A stretch of 64,000 nucleotides of DNA, from the NCBI GenBank assembly GCA_936450465.1, contig OW388292.1, positions 4,235,756 through 4,299,755 of the forward strand, given 5' to 3'. Origin of the DNA: Gibbula magus. Its lineage: Eukaryota > Mollusca > Gastropoda > Trochida > Trochidae. The position numbers and the translations under genes are program-made. Positions 1-11,659 of this stretch are shown in pieces (within the stretch, counting starts at the first letter, position 1; each line of letters starts with the position of its first letter). The notes below the pieces were generated by a model. That model did no database searches, was not told the origin of the DNA, and saw nothing but the letters and a program-made list of their open reading frames with translations.

Positions 1-662
1 TGGGGGGTCTTTGTTAAGGAGCTTGATATTCCTAAAAGAAGAATAAAAGCATGTAAATAAAGTAAGTTATGTGAGGTCATTTCGGATTTTCAAGTATATT
101 TCATTTATATCACGAGTGGGTGAAACAATGACAAGCATCACACCATGTTACCAATGTTTTATATATTTTCAACCACGATATAAAAATAATATTCAGAAGT
201 TATATAGAATTTCATTTTCAAAAATGAGAAGAAAGTTGTATAAAATTACCTTCTTGGAGTGTTAGAATATGGAGGCTGCATTGTCGTCTCACTGAAACCC
301 CTGTATCGCCACACAGCGTCCCAGCGATGTCCAGTACGACGTTACATTCTTTCCCATAGACAGTTCGAGTACAATTTCGTTGTTGCAGTAACCTGAAATA
401 ATGTATATGCAATATATGCAATATAGACGGGTGCACAATAGCATATGCAACAATAGATACAATTACAACACGCATATTGATACATACAGCTCAACAAACA
501 ACTTAACGTGAAAAATATTTGAAATACAAAAAAAACGTAACTTATTAAATAAACCAATTTGATGAACATTTGTCTTAAAAATACACATTTTAAAAACTAC
601 GGAGTAAAAAAGTAAAGTTACCTTTCCTGAATGAATAGTTTAATTGTCCTTGGACTGTCCAT
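1..662 (-). CDS. Unrecognised gene, 5' part, three exons, truncated by window edge
   Basis: Three minus-strand blocks join with matching splice phases. Exon 1 coding part 662-622 starts ATG-GAC-AGT and encodes 13 residues (MDSPRTIKLFIQE) plus two bases, then donor GTAACT. Exon 2 is 392-250, after acceptor TTATTTCAG, with 47 whole codons and donor GTAATT. It carries four cysteines, including the stretch TLCGDTGVSVRRQC. Exon 3 starts at 31 after a strong acceptor (TTCTTCTTTTAG) and runs off the window. The chosen frame stays open through all three exons and has an in-frame stop upstream of the ATG. There is no signal peptide, so the cysteines need not be extracellular. An out-of-frame ATG lies nine bases upstream and would give a short overlapping reading frame. 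I do not recognise the family. The case rests on splice signals and phase only, without homology. Confidence 0.45.
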
Positions 663-1480
663 GATGAAGCCATTTAGTGAACTGATTCATTCTAAAAACC
701 ACCCAGTCTTTATCAGCAATGACATGTATTACTGCTCAATGTTGCTGAATAAAAACGTGCTTATATCATGCATTTCGTGATTCAATCACGACGCCTATGC
801 TGTAGGACGACTCGTACGCTTTATATAAAATGTACGCCTCATGCACCTCGGACAATTTAAGAAATTCAGTGCTCACAGTGCTGATGACGTTAATATCCCT
901 AACATTTGCATATGAAAATGAGAAATGTCAATGTTTTGCATGTTGTGTTCGAGAGAATGTTTCCCAAATTTGTTGACAATTCATTTGAAATATTTTCATT
1001 TTAAGACATTTTCTTGAAGACTCAAGTATTTGACTGTGCTCTAAGATAGATTCCGGCTGACGCCTCGCCCAACCCTCTCAAACCCGAACATTTATATCCC
1101 GATAATGTACTGCTACTCGTCCTCTATTACTTAAGTTTCTTACTGACAAAATCCATATTAGCTTCATCCAATATTACATAACCCATCTGCCTAAAATAGA
1201 TCCCAGGATCCATTAAGTGACACATCCAATAAGGAAAAATCCGAAATTTGTTCGAAAGTTCAGCAAACGCCGTGGGGTCAAAATAAAATTGCCGGCAATC
1301 ATATACTCAATTTCATCCCGGAAATAGTAATATGTACTATGGATTCAAAGGTTTTTATTCAATCATAAAAAGGTTAGTAGTCGCTGTATGTGGCTTGTTT
1401 GAACACCTTAAAATAGAAAATACATCATTTAGAGACCGTACATACGGTCTTAAATTCAAGTTCATTTAGAAATATCTCAA
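663..1480. other. Non-coding flank
   Basis: Upstream flank of the left-edge gene. It is AT-rich with no convincing exon, tandem array or mobile element. It probably contains that gene's promoter, but I see no clear core element. Confidence 0.4.
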
Positions 1481-1960
1481 TCTCACATGCAAGCAATAAA
1501 AGTCAATGAATTAATAATCAACAAGTTCACATCTGAGAAAGCATTGAACAAAAACAACATTCGCACGATTTTCGAATCCGCATTGGCACGCATTAATTCG
1601 TGGCAATGCGTATCTTCATCGCAAACAGACGTGAATAATTCGTTAACTGTTCGTGAGTGCGTACCAATGCGTAAAGAAATAACCAAATGTTTGGTTATTT
1701 CTTCACGTGCCAATTGCGCAATATATTCGTGAACTTGTCTCAACTTGTTCGTATCTTATTTCTGTGGTGTCGTGTAATGCGTGCAGTTTTCTTGTGTTAC
1801 AATAAAGGCAAGTCTAGGTTGAGTATTTCAAGCAATTAGCACGCAATTCAGGCAATTGTCAACATTCGTGAGTATTGTTCCGGGCTAATGACACGAATAT
1901 CATCTCACCAGTATAAGCACTTCAATGATGTTTCACGCATTTCCAGTACTCAGTCTCGCA
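1480..1960. repeat. Word-rich repetitive DNA with a perfect 14-bp hairpin
   Basis: The stretch is dense in recurring words such as GCGTA, TTCGTG and GCGCA, arranged in both orientations. Positions 1674-1687 and 1690-1703 form a perfect inverted repeat (AAGAAATAACCAAA) with a 2-base loop, inside a longer imperfect hairpin. The same vocabulary returns at about 3190-3560. This looks like the subterminal region of a decayed DNA transposon; the Harbinger relic between the two blocks makes it a candidate source, but that link is inference. Confidence 0.35.
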
Positions 1961-2068
1961 TTTGGCGCACTGAAAAAGTCTATTTCAATCACATGGCCGA
2001 ACCAATCAGCAATGAGCACGCATCGTGCATCCCCGTATAAATAGGTGTCCCAGTAATGGACAACCATA

Positions 2069-2490
2069 TCATCCCCAACACCCTGAATATAAGAAAGTGT
2101 AGACAGAATCTACAAGGGCCATAAGTACAATGCTGTGGAATCCCTTGTAGTTGTAGTAAAATGACCCAGCACTGGTTGGCTTCATGGTAAAACTTTTCCA
2201 TTTCAAAGCTCGCCAGCATGTGTGGTAGTTCCACCTCGAACTGTCACCATGAGCCACTTTTTTCCACTATTGTGGGGTTCTGGGGCACCTTAGTACTTCC
2301 ACCTTGAACACATCAATGATGACTGCAAACCTCGGGTAGGAACTTGCATATTTTTACAAACAGTACCTCTGAATCTGGACTGTAGACTTGTGTGGCTATC
2401 ACCAGTGGCAAGGAAGCGGAATGTGTATGCTAGTTTTAGCCCAACCTCAAGTGGAGCTCTCACGAAAGTCTTTTCTTCTCCAGATGAGGA
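2069..2490 (-). pseudogene. PIF/Harbinger (HARBI1-like) transposase remnant
   Basis: Minus-strand translation in broken frames gives two recognisable stretches of the DDE_Tnp_4 transposase family. The upstream one (around 2463-2360) reads LAYTFRFLATGDSHTSLQS, matching the family's L-R-F-L-A-T-G-x-S-x-x-S-L-Q block. The downstream one (around 2170-2075) reads SFYYNYKGFHSIVLMALVDS, matching the Y-Y-N-Y-K-x-x-x-S-I-V-L-x-A-L-V-D block next to a catalytic Asp. Stops and frame changes lie between them, and the rest of the catalytic core is not readable. This is a dead fragment of a cut-and-paste transposase. Assignment comes from recalled family motifs. Confidence 0.7.
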
Positions 2491-2739
2491 GGTAACTTAT
2501 CAACCATTCCTGGGTTACAGGCCCTACAAAGAAACACTTCGTCTCCTCACGATGAAGTTCAGTGAGTAACTGTTCATAGCTTCCGAAAGAGTGTCTTCTG
2601 GTCAATCATTCCCAAACCAACTTTGTTCTCGCTTTCATCTTACGAGGTGGGGGTCCAACGTCTTCTTACTTCCTGTATTATTTATTCTTCTCCAAGAAGA
2701 AGTGCAGCCGATTTCAGATACATGAGCCTTTTTCCTCTC

Positions 2740-2970
2740 TTCAATAATGGCGATATCTTTTGATATATTCCTGGGCTCCGTTCCATAACAGCGAGCGCTT
2801 AAATTGCTCAATGTAGCGCTCAAGTAGCGCTCATTCTCTCTTGAACGACACAGTGCAAATTCCTCGAAGTTTGCTCGCCTTGCTATGTAGCGCTCAATGA
2901 GCAATCGCGTTCAAAAGAGGTTTAAAAGTAATCGCTAATTGAGCGATTTCTGTGAAACCTCTTGAACATG
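2740..2970. repeat. Repeated AGCGCTCAA words and stem-loop
   Basis: Several copies of AGCGCTCAA or its complement lie between 2790 and 2895. A stem-loop follows: GTTCAAAAGAGGTTT at 2909-2923 pairs with AAACCTCTTGAAC at 2955-2967, with a nested AATCGCT/GAGCGATT pair. It may be a terminal piece of a DNA element, possibly the Harbinger relic. Confidence 0.35.
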
Positions 2971-3189
2971 GCCATGGTGTTCACTTGTGAAAGTAAAGGA
3001 TGAACTGATGTAGGATTGATTGATTAGGGACTAGCGCTTTCCAGCAGAGCTGATTTCGCACTCGCGCCACTGGGGCCTTTAATACAGTTCCGAATGGTTT
3101 TCGAAATTGGATAATTTGGATGCCACGGCCGAAAAAAGTTTGAAGACTTAAGATGGGGTACTGCCTTTATATACACCTCCAATGCGGGC

Positions 3190-3560
3190 AGTACCGTACA
3201 CCAAGCGTGACTATAAAGGTCACGATCTTGACGAGCATGCGTGATTTAGTCGTGCCTGTGCGTGCATTTGCGCATACTCGGTACCAAAACGCAACTTCAT
3301 CGGACCATAACGGTACAGAACGCAACATAGTCGTGGTTGTGCGCGAATTATGCGTGCAATGCGGGGTCAATTCGTGGCACGTTGTGTGCAATTTTGCGCG
3401 TCAAATGCGCAACATATACGTGAGGTGTCCGCGAATAATGCGCAAACGGAGGGGTGCGCATTGTTATGTAAACAAATCCAATAATCAATGCTTCACGCAT
3501 TGGCACGCACTGAGGTATTGAAATGCGGATGGAAAATTCGTGCAAGTGTAAACGCACCTA
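3190..3560. repeat. Word-rich repetitive DNA, GCGCAA/TTCGTG type
   Basis: Recurring short words (GTGCG, GCGCAA, CGTGCC, AATTCGTGG) at irregular spacing resemble the block at 1480-1960. The open frames here are incidental. Confidence 0.3.
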
Positions 3561-3629
3561 TATTGTTATCAATGTCAGACATTGCTAGAGCTTCTCAATG
3601 ATCATACAACATGCGCTCAAGGTCCTACA

Positions 3630-3796
3630 GGCACACACACACGCACGCACACACGCACGCACACGCACACATGCACTCACACGCACACATGCACTCACAC
3701 GCACGCACGCACACACTCACACACACACACGCACACATGCACTCACACGCACGCACGCACACACTCACACACACACACGCAGCCACGCACACAGAG
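3630..3796. repeat. Compound CA-rich microsatellite
   Basis: Mixture of CACACG, CACGCA and CACTCA steps, including an internal near-duplicate block of about 55 bp. Histidine/threonine-rich open frames across it are artefacts. Confidence 0.9.
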
Positions 3797-4859
3797 AGAG
3801 ACATACACATTATCTTACTGTTTAGAGTTGAAAACACGTATATGTAAGACAAGACTGAATCAATGAACTAAACAGATCGCGTACTGCATGTTTCCGTTAA
3901 TCATGGCCTGGAAACACTGTAATTATTTAAGAACGGGTCTTCCTTCGGCAATACACCGGGGTTCTTGTACCTTCTGTGGAACGTCTCTCGCGGCAGATTT
4001 TTTTTGTCCTTTGTAATCTACGAAAATCAAATGAATAACATAATAGGTTGTCAAGGAACGGTTCAATTAACTCTATGTGTCGTGTCAGTATACAGCTGCA
4101 CCCTAAATGTATGTTGACCCTGGCTCTGAACGTGTTGAACCAAGAATATCCTGTTCTGTGTCGCCCTGTTCTTCGTCTTGCTTTGTTAGACAAACAGTCG
4201 AACTGATCCGAAAGACTGGGAAATATTATAAATTTTCAGATGTTCCTAATATTGTTTTAGATAAGACCGAAATTTCACATAGTAAAAGTTAATTAACGAT
4301 CTTATTAATAACAGTTCTGACATGAAATACTGATGTTTTTCTATATGCTAATATCAATAGCAGTAAGCATTTCATATCGTTTCTACAAAGTTAAACCATG
4401 TTTTTATTTCACACAACTAAAAACTAGATTAAATTAAGCAGGCCATGTGGCGTATATACACGTCGAATTATTAAATCATAACAAAAACTGGATAAATATA
4501 TCACTGAAACGAAAACAATATCGACGATATCGGCTGACTAGAATATGGTTGATAAAGAATCTGTCCGCAGTGTTGTCAGGTTCATATGCTAAATACACCA
4601 GGTAATTGCAGTTCTTGCATATTCAAGACATGGCTGCCTATATATTGACATGATAAATGCTCCATTCCTTGACCGCTAATGTTTTTCACGTTATATGAGA
4701 GATGTTAGCTAATATGTTAATGAGGATTAATCCATGGTCATGACGTCACTATTGTGTTATCAGTTGATTATTATTCATTCACTGACTGTCCCAGTCAGGA
4801 GGGGTGTTAGTTTTAGACATTTTCAGTAATTTTTCGAGACTGATGTATTTGTCTTAGTG

Positions 4860-4861
<2 letters not shown>
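3797..4861. other. Non-coding intergenic stretch
   Basis: AT-rich single-copy-looking DNA. I see no exon with flanking splice signals, no RNA gene and no terminal repeats. Confidence 0.4.
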
Positions 4862-4952
<91 letters not shown>

Positions 4953-4984
4953 TGCGAGAGTGAGAGAGAGAGAGAGAGAGAGAG
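4862..4984. repeat. (AG)n microsatellite
   Basis: About 120 bp of AG dinucleotides with a few C/T interruptions near 4947-4963. Confidence 0.97.
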
Positions 4985-5118
4985 TTTATTTTTGTCTCAT
5001 CTCTTACATTCAAAAATATTTCAATAATACATACATTAAAAATGTAAAAGCCGCCAAAAGGCTACAAGAGACAATACATTAAGATCTCATAAAATACTAT
5101 AATACATATAATTGGGGG

Positions 5119-5149
<31 letters not shown>

Positions 5150-5161
5150 ACACACACACAC
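5119..5161. repeat. Poly(A) run followed by (CA)n
   Basis: About 29 A residues followed by a short CA run. It could be the tail of a retroposed sequence, but I could not define an element body. Confidence 0.8.
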
Positions 5162-5282
5162 ATGTATACAATACATACATATACGCACATACCCATACAT
5201 TAGTACATTAGTGCATTAGTACCTGTCTACACCACATGAATAGGATCTTAAAATATCTCTCAACTAGACAAGTTAATTTTTG

Positions 5283-5720
5283 TAATGCATGAACCTGGAT
5301 TCGAACATGCAACCCTTCGCTTGGTAGTCAGCGCTTCTAACCATTGGGCCACAAGACGCTGTTAGTAACCTGAGGAGAGTTTGTCAGTAAGAATCCAACG
5401 TTCTATTCAAGGCATGGAAAGGCAGAGTTTCAGCTCTCTATCACTTCGCTTCGCGTGGAAGTTTTGCGCTGCACGTGCGGGAAGGATCCATTTCATGAGG
5501 GTCGCAGCTACTTGTACCATATCCGATGAATGAGCACCAAAATTTGCAAAATAATTGATTTTGGTATTCCATTATGGAAATCTATTGTTTCAAATCTAAA
5601 ATAATCACATATGCATTTTCATGAAGTCATACATGGATTAAAATTGAGAATGCATTCGGAGCAGTGGATTCGTTAAAAAAAAATCAACTCGCCCCTTCGG
5701 AGCTCGTTGATTATTTTTAC
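5283..5720 (-). mobile_element. Composite element: tRNA-like end plus half-palindrome, minus orientation
   Basis: On the minus strand a tRNA-like module (about 5352-5283) carries an A-box-like TGGCCCAATGGTTAGAAGC and a perfect B box GTTCGAATCC, followed by CATTACAAAAA. The body (5353-5640) and the AGAATGCATTCGGAGC half-palindrome (5648-5720) match, in the same order, the copy at 47059-47556 on the plus strand. Shared segments include CATACATGGATTAA, the GATCCATTTCATGAGGGTCG-like block and TTACTGACAAAC-like sequence. The tRNA-like part does not fold as a functional tRNA because its acceptor ends do not pair. A SINE-like or foldback family is the best description. Confidence 0.6.
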
Positions 5721-6000
5721 ATAAACTAACTATTTCTACTTTGCATATAACGCAAGGAAATACATCATCATGATATTATTTGTCAATTAAAGATTAATTA
5801 AAGAATATTGCGGTATGTTTTTGGATGAAACACATTTTAAGAGAAATATTAGATTCATGTCATGCGTAAATGTAATGTCACTTCATATTCTTTCAAATAT
5901 GATCCTAAATGCAACATGTAAATGAAACGTTAGAGGGGAACGGCAGGATACCACGTCTCGATGCTTGTGTATTGATTAATATGCTTAATAAAACTTATGT

Positions 6001-6004
<4 letters not shown>

Positions 6005-6067
<63 letters not shown>
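6005..6067. repeat. (AT)n microsatellite
   Basis: About 62 bp of uninterrupted AT dinucleotides. Confidence 0.97.
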
Positions 6068-6071
<4 letters not shown>

Positions 6072-6456
6072 ACCATATATAGGTAGATCATGTTTGCCTG
6101 TGCCGATATAATTGTAAGTGACGTCAACACGCAACACGTGAACAAGTCCATAGCAACCAAACCGGTGCGGACGTCAATGAAGACGACTTTGCGTGTAAAA
6201 TGAGATGACCTAGTTACTATGGTGATCTGTTTAATTAATTTAAACATAGTATACCATTTTGTAATGTTTTAAAGAACATCTGCTTAACCTAAAAATAAAG
6301 GATAGTCAGTGAGTTAGAACAGAAGGTTTATTAAGGTGTTGTTGAAACTTAATGTTCAAAGTAAGACCAGAAGGTTTATTACAGGTGTTGTCGATACTTA
6401 ATGTTCAACCTCAACGAGATACCAAAAACGTAATCGGTACGAATAAAGCATGACAT
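6068..6456. other. Non-coding intergenic stretch
   Basis: No gene seen. It contains an imperfect direct duplication of about 50 bp (AGAAGGTTTATTA...GTGTTGTTGAAACTTAATG and a second copy with GTGTTGTCGATACTTAATG) around 6320-6410. Confidence 0.4.
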
Positions 6457-6533
6457 AGGATTATAGCACATGGAATAGGATTATAGCACATGGATTATAG
6501 CACATGGAATAGGATTATAGCACATGGAATAGG
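6457..6533. repeat. Short tandem repeat of an 18-22-bp unit
   Basis: Four imperfect copies of AGGATTATAGCACATGGAAT. Confidence 0.8.
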
Positions 6534-7713
6534 GATATACACTGTAGGCCAAAAGAAACGCCTACTTTATTTTCCTCAAAATGAAAGTTTAAATAATTTT
6601 TTAAATACAATTAATGGTGGTCTCTACGTTGCGCTGAAACAGTAATTAAAATGAAAGTCCATTCAAATCGTGGAAAAATGATTCGAGTCAATAACATTCA
6701 ATAACACATGAAAAGTGCGCCCAGTGGAGACCGCTATTTCCCATTTGATTCACTTGTGCAACGTGACTGAAGTGTCATCATATAGATGTATGTCACCATA
6801 ACGTGACTGACGTAACATCACCATACCGTCGCTGGTGAATCCCCAATCTCCTCAGAAAAGCCCTCAGCTGGATACCCGTCACCAGGTGGATCCTACGTCA
6901 CACCCTCGGAGAGACTGTAACTGACGTCACACAGACGTCACAGAACATGGACTGGTCAGAACACCATCTCCGACACCAAGCCAATAAAGCTAGCGCACCA
7001 TGCCTAGTCCCATGCTCCCACACTGTAAAACACAGGTTTTACTATAAAGTTTCACCATGTTTCAAAATATGGTCATAAGACATCACATAATTTCATCACA
7101 ACATGATTCATATTCACAGATTGTCATACACAATCGTAACAACTGTGCAAATGCAACATAATATATAAACATGTTATACATCAACTTGAAGCACCACATC
7201 AAATTAGTTCATAATGTGTATAGCATGCACCAAAATGTACAAACTTTGATATGTATCACCCTGTCGTAACACATTTTATCACACAGGTGAAAAATGCAAC
7301 AACATGTAAAGACGATATAATACAGAAATCATACATGTTCATATTTCATAAGAATCACTCAATGTCAAAGTTTACTTTCGGCCCGTACAGCCTGCACTCT
7401 CCAATGCGCTCGCTACAGACGTCCGCCATCACAACCACTGGCACTCACTCTTATAGCAGTTCGTGTACACTTCGGGCATGCACAATTGCAAACTGACCAC
7501 ACGATTGTGTTTGAGCGAGCCGTTCATGGCTTCCGTTTACAGCTACTGTGTGACACACGTACATCTGTTGCGTCATCACCATTTTAATGCGAATGTGTGC
7601 CTGTATTGTTGCTCGTGGTTGTATGAAAACGTGTTTCAAATGTTTTTTCTGATCAAGCACTGATCGAAAACTGAACAATTTCTGTTGTCTCAAGTCAACA
7701 GTCGCCATCATAT
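6534..7713. other. Non-coding intergenic stretch
   Basis: The start (6540-6563, CACTGTAGGCCAAAAGAAACG) resembles the tip of a Tc1/mariner-like inverted repeat, but no partner end was found. TGACGTCA/ACGTCAC-type words recur at 6776-6945. No exon is supported. Confidence 0.35.
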
Positions 7714-7928
<215 letters not shown>

Positions 7929-8451
7929 AAATGAGGAAAATTACACCATGTCAACGAAACGGTGAATCTCTTTCAAAGACTGTGACAGGGACAATCTTAA
8001 TATTTTTTGTTTTGTACAGCTTAGGCATATGCTGAAGTTACATTGCCTAGTTTCTGTTTCTCTTTTATATTCAGTTTAAGAACAAGAACAAGAGCTTCGA
8101 TTGATGTGATTAAAGATATGAAGTAATTATAATTCAATATTGTATTGTCTTGTCTCAACAAATGCCAATGTATATGAATCAGTTTTATTTTGTTTCCTTC
8201 ATTTATTGTCGCAGATTAAAACAGCTGATCAAGATAGGACTTAATATAACTTAAATTCTCTTAAAACAACATTATGTCTGCATAAAGGGGTACGATGGAT
8301 GGGTTTGCGTCCTTTCAATTGATTTATTGACAAAGTGCAATTTTTTTTAAACAATAAGGTGTTTGAATGTTTTTATTTGCTTTATTGACGATATTTCCAA
8401 CAACAACAACAACATTTAGACGAGTCTGGAGGTCCGATATATCTAGGAGGA
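7929..8451. other. Non-coding stretch with short (CAA)n
   Basis: No gene recognised. A CAA run lies at 8399-8413, just before the 43-bp array. Confidence 0.4.
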
Positions 8452-9016
8452 GTTTCATCTCGAGGCGGTACGATAACCGCCGTGGGATCAGTTTGTTTCA
8501 TCTCGAGGCGGTACGATAACCGCCGTGGGATTAGTTTGTTTCATCTCGAGGCGGTACGATAACCGCCGTGGGGTCAGTTTGTTTCATCTCGAGGCGGTAC
8601 GATAACCGCCGTGGGGTCAGTTTGTTTCATCTCGAGGCGGTACGATAACCGCCATGGGATCAGTTTGTTTCATCTCGAGGCGGTACGATAACCGCCGTGG
8701 GGTCAGTTTGTTTCATCTCGAGGCGGTACGATAACCGCCATGGGATCAGTTTGTTTCATCTCGAGGCGGTACGATAACCGCCGTGGGGTCAGTTTGTTTC
8801 ATCTCGAGGCGGTACGATAACCGCCATGGGATCAGTTTGTTTCATCTCGAGGCGGTACGATAACCGCCGTGGGGTCAGTTTGTTTCATCTCGAGGCGGTA
8901 CGATAACCGCCGTGGGGTCAGTTTGTTTCATCTCGAGGCGGTACGATAACCGCCGTGGGGTCAGTTTGTTTCATCTCGAGGCGGTACGATAACCGCCGTG
9001 GGATCAGTTTGTTTCA
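8452..9016. repeat. 43-bp minisatellite with a hairpin in every unit
   Basis: About 13 head-to-tail copies of a 43-bp unit. Each contains GGCGGT-ACGATA-ACCGCC, a perfect 6-bp stem with a 6-base loop, followed by GTGGGRTCAGTTTGTTTCAT. In the units I compared, variation is almost confined to the GTGGGG/GTGGGA/ATGGGA block and spares the hairpin. The array begins and ends abruptly in single-copy DNA. Confidence 0.97.
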
Positions 9017-10424
9017 TTGCTATTTGGTCACTGTAAGTGGCGGAAATACTATAGTATCGGATTAAAATAATTAAAAATGACCCCATAGTCTCTGAAGGAG
9101 CTTCGAAACAAGAAGCAGAAATATGCATATTGGAATATAAAGTCATGATATTTGATATTAAAGTAGATATATACGTCTTTAGTGTATTATGTGTAAGGTG
9201 TCAAAAGTAGAGAATTATATAAGTATATAAGAATAATCCATTATAAAACAATAACTCAATCTCAGCAGTTCAGTAGTATCCTTCAAAGTACATTAGCAAT
9301 TAGTGAATGTGTACATTGTGTGTATGACCTTGTCCAACAAAAAAGGAGTAAATAGTACCGCAAACCTTTTCTACAAATTACAGTCATTTTGTACGATTTC
9401 TTTGGCAATATACAAAAAAGACAACAAAGAAACGAGCTGTTTGAAAACCCTCAAAGAAACAACCTGCCATTCGTCATTTAGTGGCTATCAGGTACCATTC
9501 AACCAATCGACGCATTTCATCAACACACAGCCAGGGTTTTGTACACAATCATCGCCCCCATTATCAACTCTGCTAGAGAACGAAGAACCAACCGGCCGAC
9601 CGCGGTCGAGTGTTTGTTATCGATGAATGGGGTCAAAACTGCGGGGGTGTACTGACGTGACGTCTTAGTTACCATGGAAATAAAATATTACGAGGATCTA
9701 GTGTGACTTATTCTCCAATTAGTTTCAATTTCTGTGGCAGATGACACTACGTGCTGCCCGCCACTGGCAGGCGGCGATACAGGTGATCTTATAACATATA
9801 CACAGGTACTGCAGTCCGGCCTGGCTGGGGAAACGCGCTCAACATGTCGGGTCAGGTGACAACATTTGGAGAGATAAATGGATAAAATGTAGAGACAAAC
9901 TAGAGAAAGAGAGGCACTCCAGCACGCCGTTCTTACTGAAATAAAGTGCTCTCTCGAAAATGAAAAAAAGTGTTACTAATGGCTAAATAATAATCTTTAT
10001 TCAATAAAAAAAAAAAAGAGTTCTAAAATTAGAATCCATTTCCTTTCGGGTGGCCATTTAAAGGTGTTCTCACTAAAATAACCGCTCAAAGGTAGTTCAA
10101 GTGATCTGCCTGATGAAGCGATACTAAAAATCTCACAGTTAAAATTAAATATGACACCATGATGGAATGGTAAACAATCTTGCTGTCTGAACTCTCAAAA
10201 TGGCATGAGACCTACAACTTCCTCACCTCACACCAAAGAGTTCCATAAAACAGTCGCTTTATACGTCACTCTATTTTCTACCAATACGGATAATCATTTT
10301 CCATTTTCATTCATTGTAATGAGACATTTTACCCTCTAACGTAACAATATTTCGTATAAACTTTAATGATAAATTGCAAATTTGAGAACAAGAGTTCTTT
10401 AAAATGTGTTGCAGTATGCCTTTG
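9017..10424. other. Non-coding intergenic stretch
   Basis: AT-rich with scattered small frames, the longest 107 codons at 9303-9626. None has recognisable protein character or splice context. Confidence 0.4.
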
Positions 10425-10746
10425 ATGTAAATGGACTTTGTAGGGCAAACACTCATTTCACGTTATGCAAATAGACTTCATAAGGGTAACCCTCACTTCA
10501 CGTTGTGCGAATAGACGCTTTTGGTTAGCCCTCACTCATCGTTTAGAACATGGACCCTCGCTTCACGTTAATGGATATGGACGCTATAAGGTTAACCCTC
10601 GCGTCACGTTAATGGATATGGACGCTATAAGGTTAACCCTCGCTTCACGTTAATGGATATGGACGCTATAAGGTTAACCCTCGCTTCACGTTAATGGATA
10701 TGGACGCTATAAGGGTAACCCTCGTGTCACGTTAATGGATATGGAC
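10425..10746. repeat. 41-bp minisatellite, block 1
   Basis: Left part of an array with a 41-bp unit (GGTTAACCCTCGCTTCACGT followed by TAATGGATATGGACGCTATAA). The leftmost units are the most diverged (10425-10550), which is typical of an array edge. It stops in mid-unit at ATATGGAC where the BEL/Pao element is inserted; the array resumes at 18850. Confidence 0.95.
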
Positions 10747-11637
10747 TGTAGTGAGCATACAACATTTCTGTAAGATATTTTATGAGCACTTCATTTCAGT
10801 ATTCATCCTAAGGGAGATAATTCCATCTTCAGAACCTTAGGGAGTCAGATCTTATCTTTTTGCTGAGAGAGTTCTAACATGTGCTTTTTTGAGAAATGGA
10901 TGTCACTTGAGTGAGATTGAGAGCTGAGAATGAGAAATAAAAACTTTAATTTATGGTCTAACAAAAATGGTATGTAGTATTTATGTTGTAAAAACATCTT
11001 TTTGTAACTTATATCATATTTCATAAAGTAATTATTAACATTTTGGAAGTAAATTATAGCTAGAAAGTAAGTTAATTTCATGAGGTAATTTTCTATTTAC
11101 ACTAGGTAATAGTATTCCATAAACCTATTTCAGAATGTTTTATTTTATGTAATTTAAGGTTCTCTGAAATTTAAGAATATATATAGTGAAGTTTGAGTAT
11201 ATTTGTAATTAATTTGGAGTTTTTCTTGAGATAAAGTTTGTTTACATTTTGAATGGGAATTTGTAGTAAGAGTAAGTTTTGTATTTATTTAATGAGTTTA
11301 TGCTGTACTGATTTAGTTTTCTATTAACTTTACAGTTAATCGTCTTCAATAACGTCTTCATTAGGAACATGTCATCAGGGAAAATATCACCATCAATATA
11401 CAAATTTAATACCTACAATACAAGGACATGCCTACAACATTCTATCAATGTGAAATGAGAAGTATGAATGGAATATAATGCTGAGAATTGTTGACTTGAT
11501 AAAATGCATTGGAGGAATAAATTTGAGGATGAATTGACATCAATGTTATTTCTGAGAAAAGTGAACTCACTGTAGGACTAGTAAACATGAACATTAGAAA
11601 GGAAACTAGAAAAGACATATGAGATCGTGACACCACA
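10747..11637 (+). repeat. BEL/Pao 5' LTR
   Basis: Begins TGTAGTGAGCATAC and ends GTGACACCACA. It contains AATAAA at 10936-10941. Very AT-rich. Only about 22 bases separate its end from the first Gag ATG. Confidence 0.97.
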
Positions 11638-11659
11638 TTCATTAACATTTTTGACCTGT

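Noticed and set aside
6540..7020. Complete Tc1/mariner-like element starting at CACTGTAGGCCAAAAGAAACG
   Set aside because: No inverted partner end or transposase was found, so only a tip is noted.
8452..9016. CRISPR array
   Set aside because: Units are contiguous direct repeats with no unique spacers, in an animal genome.
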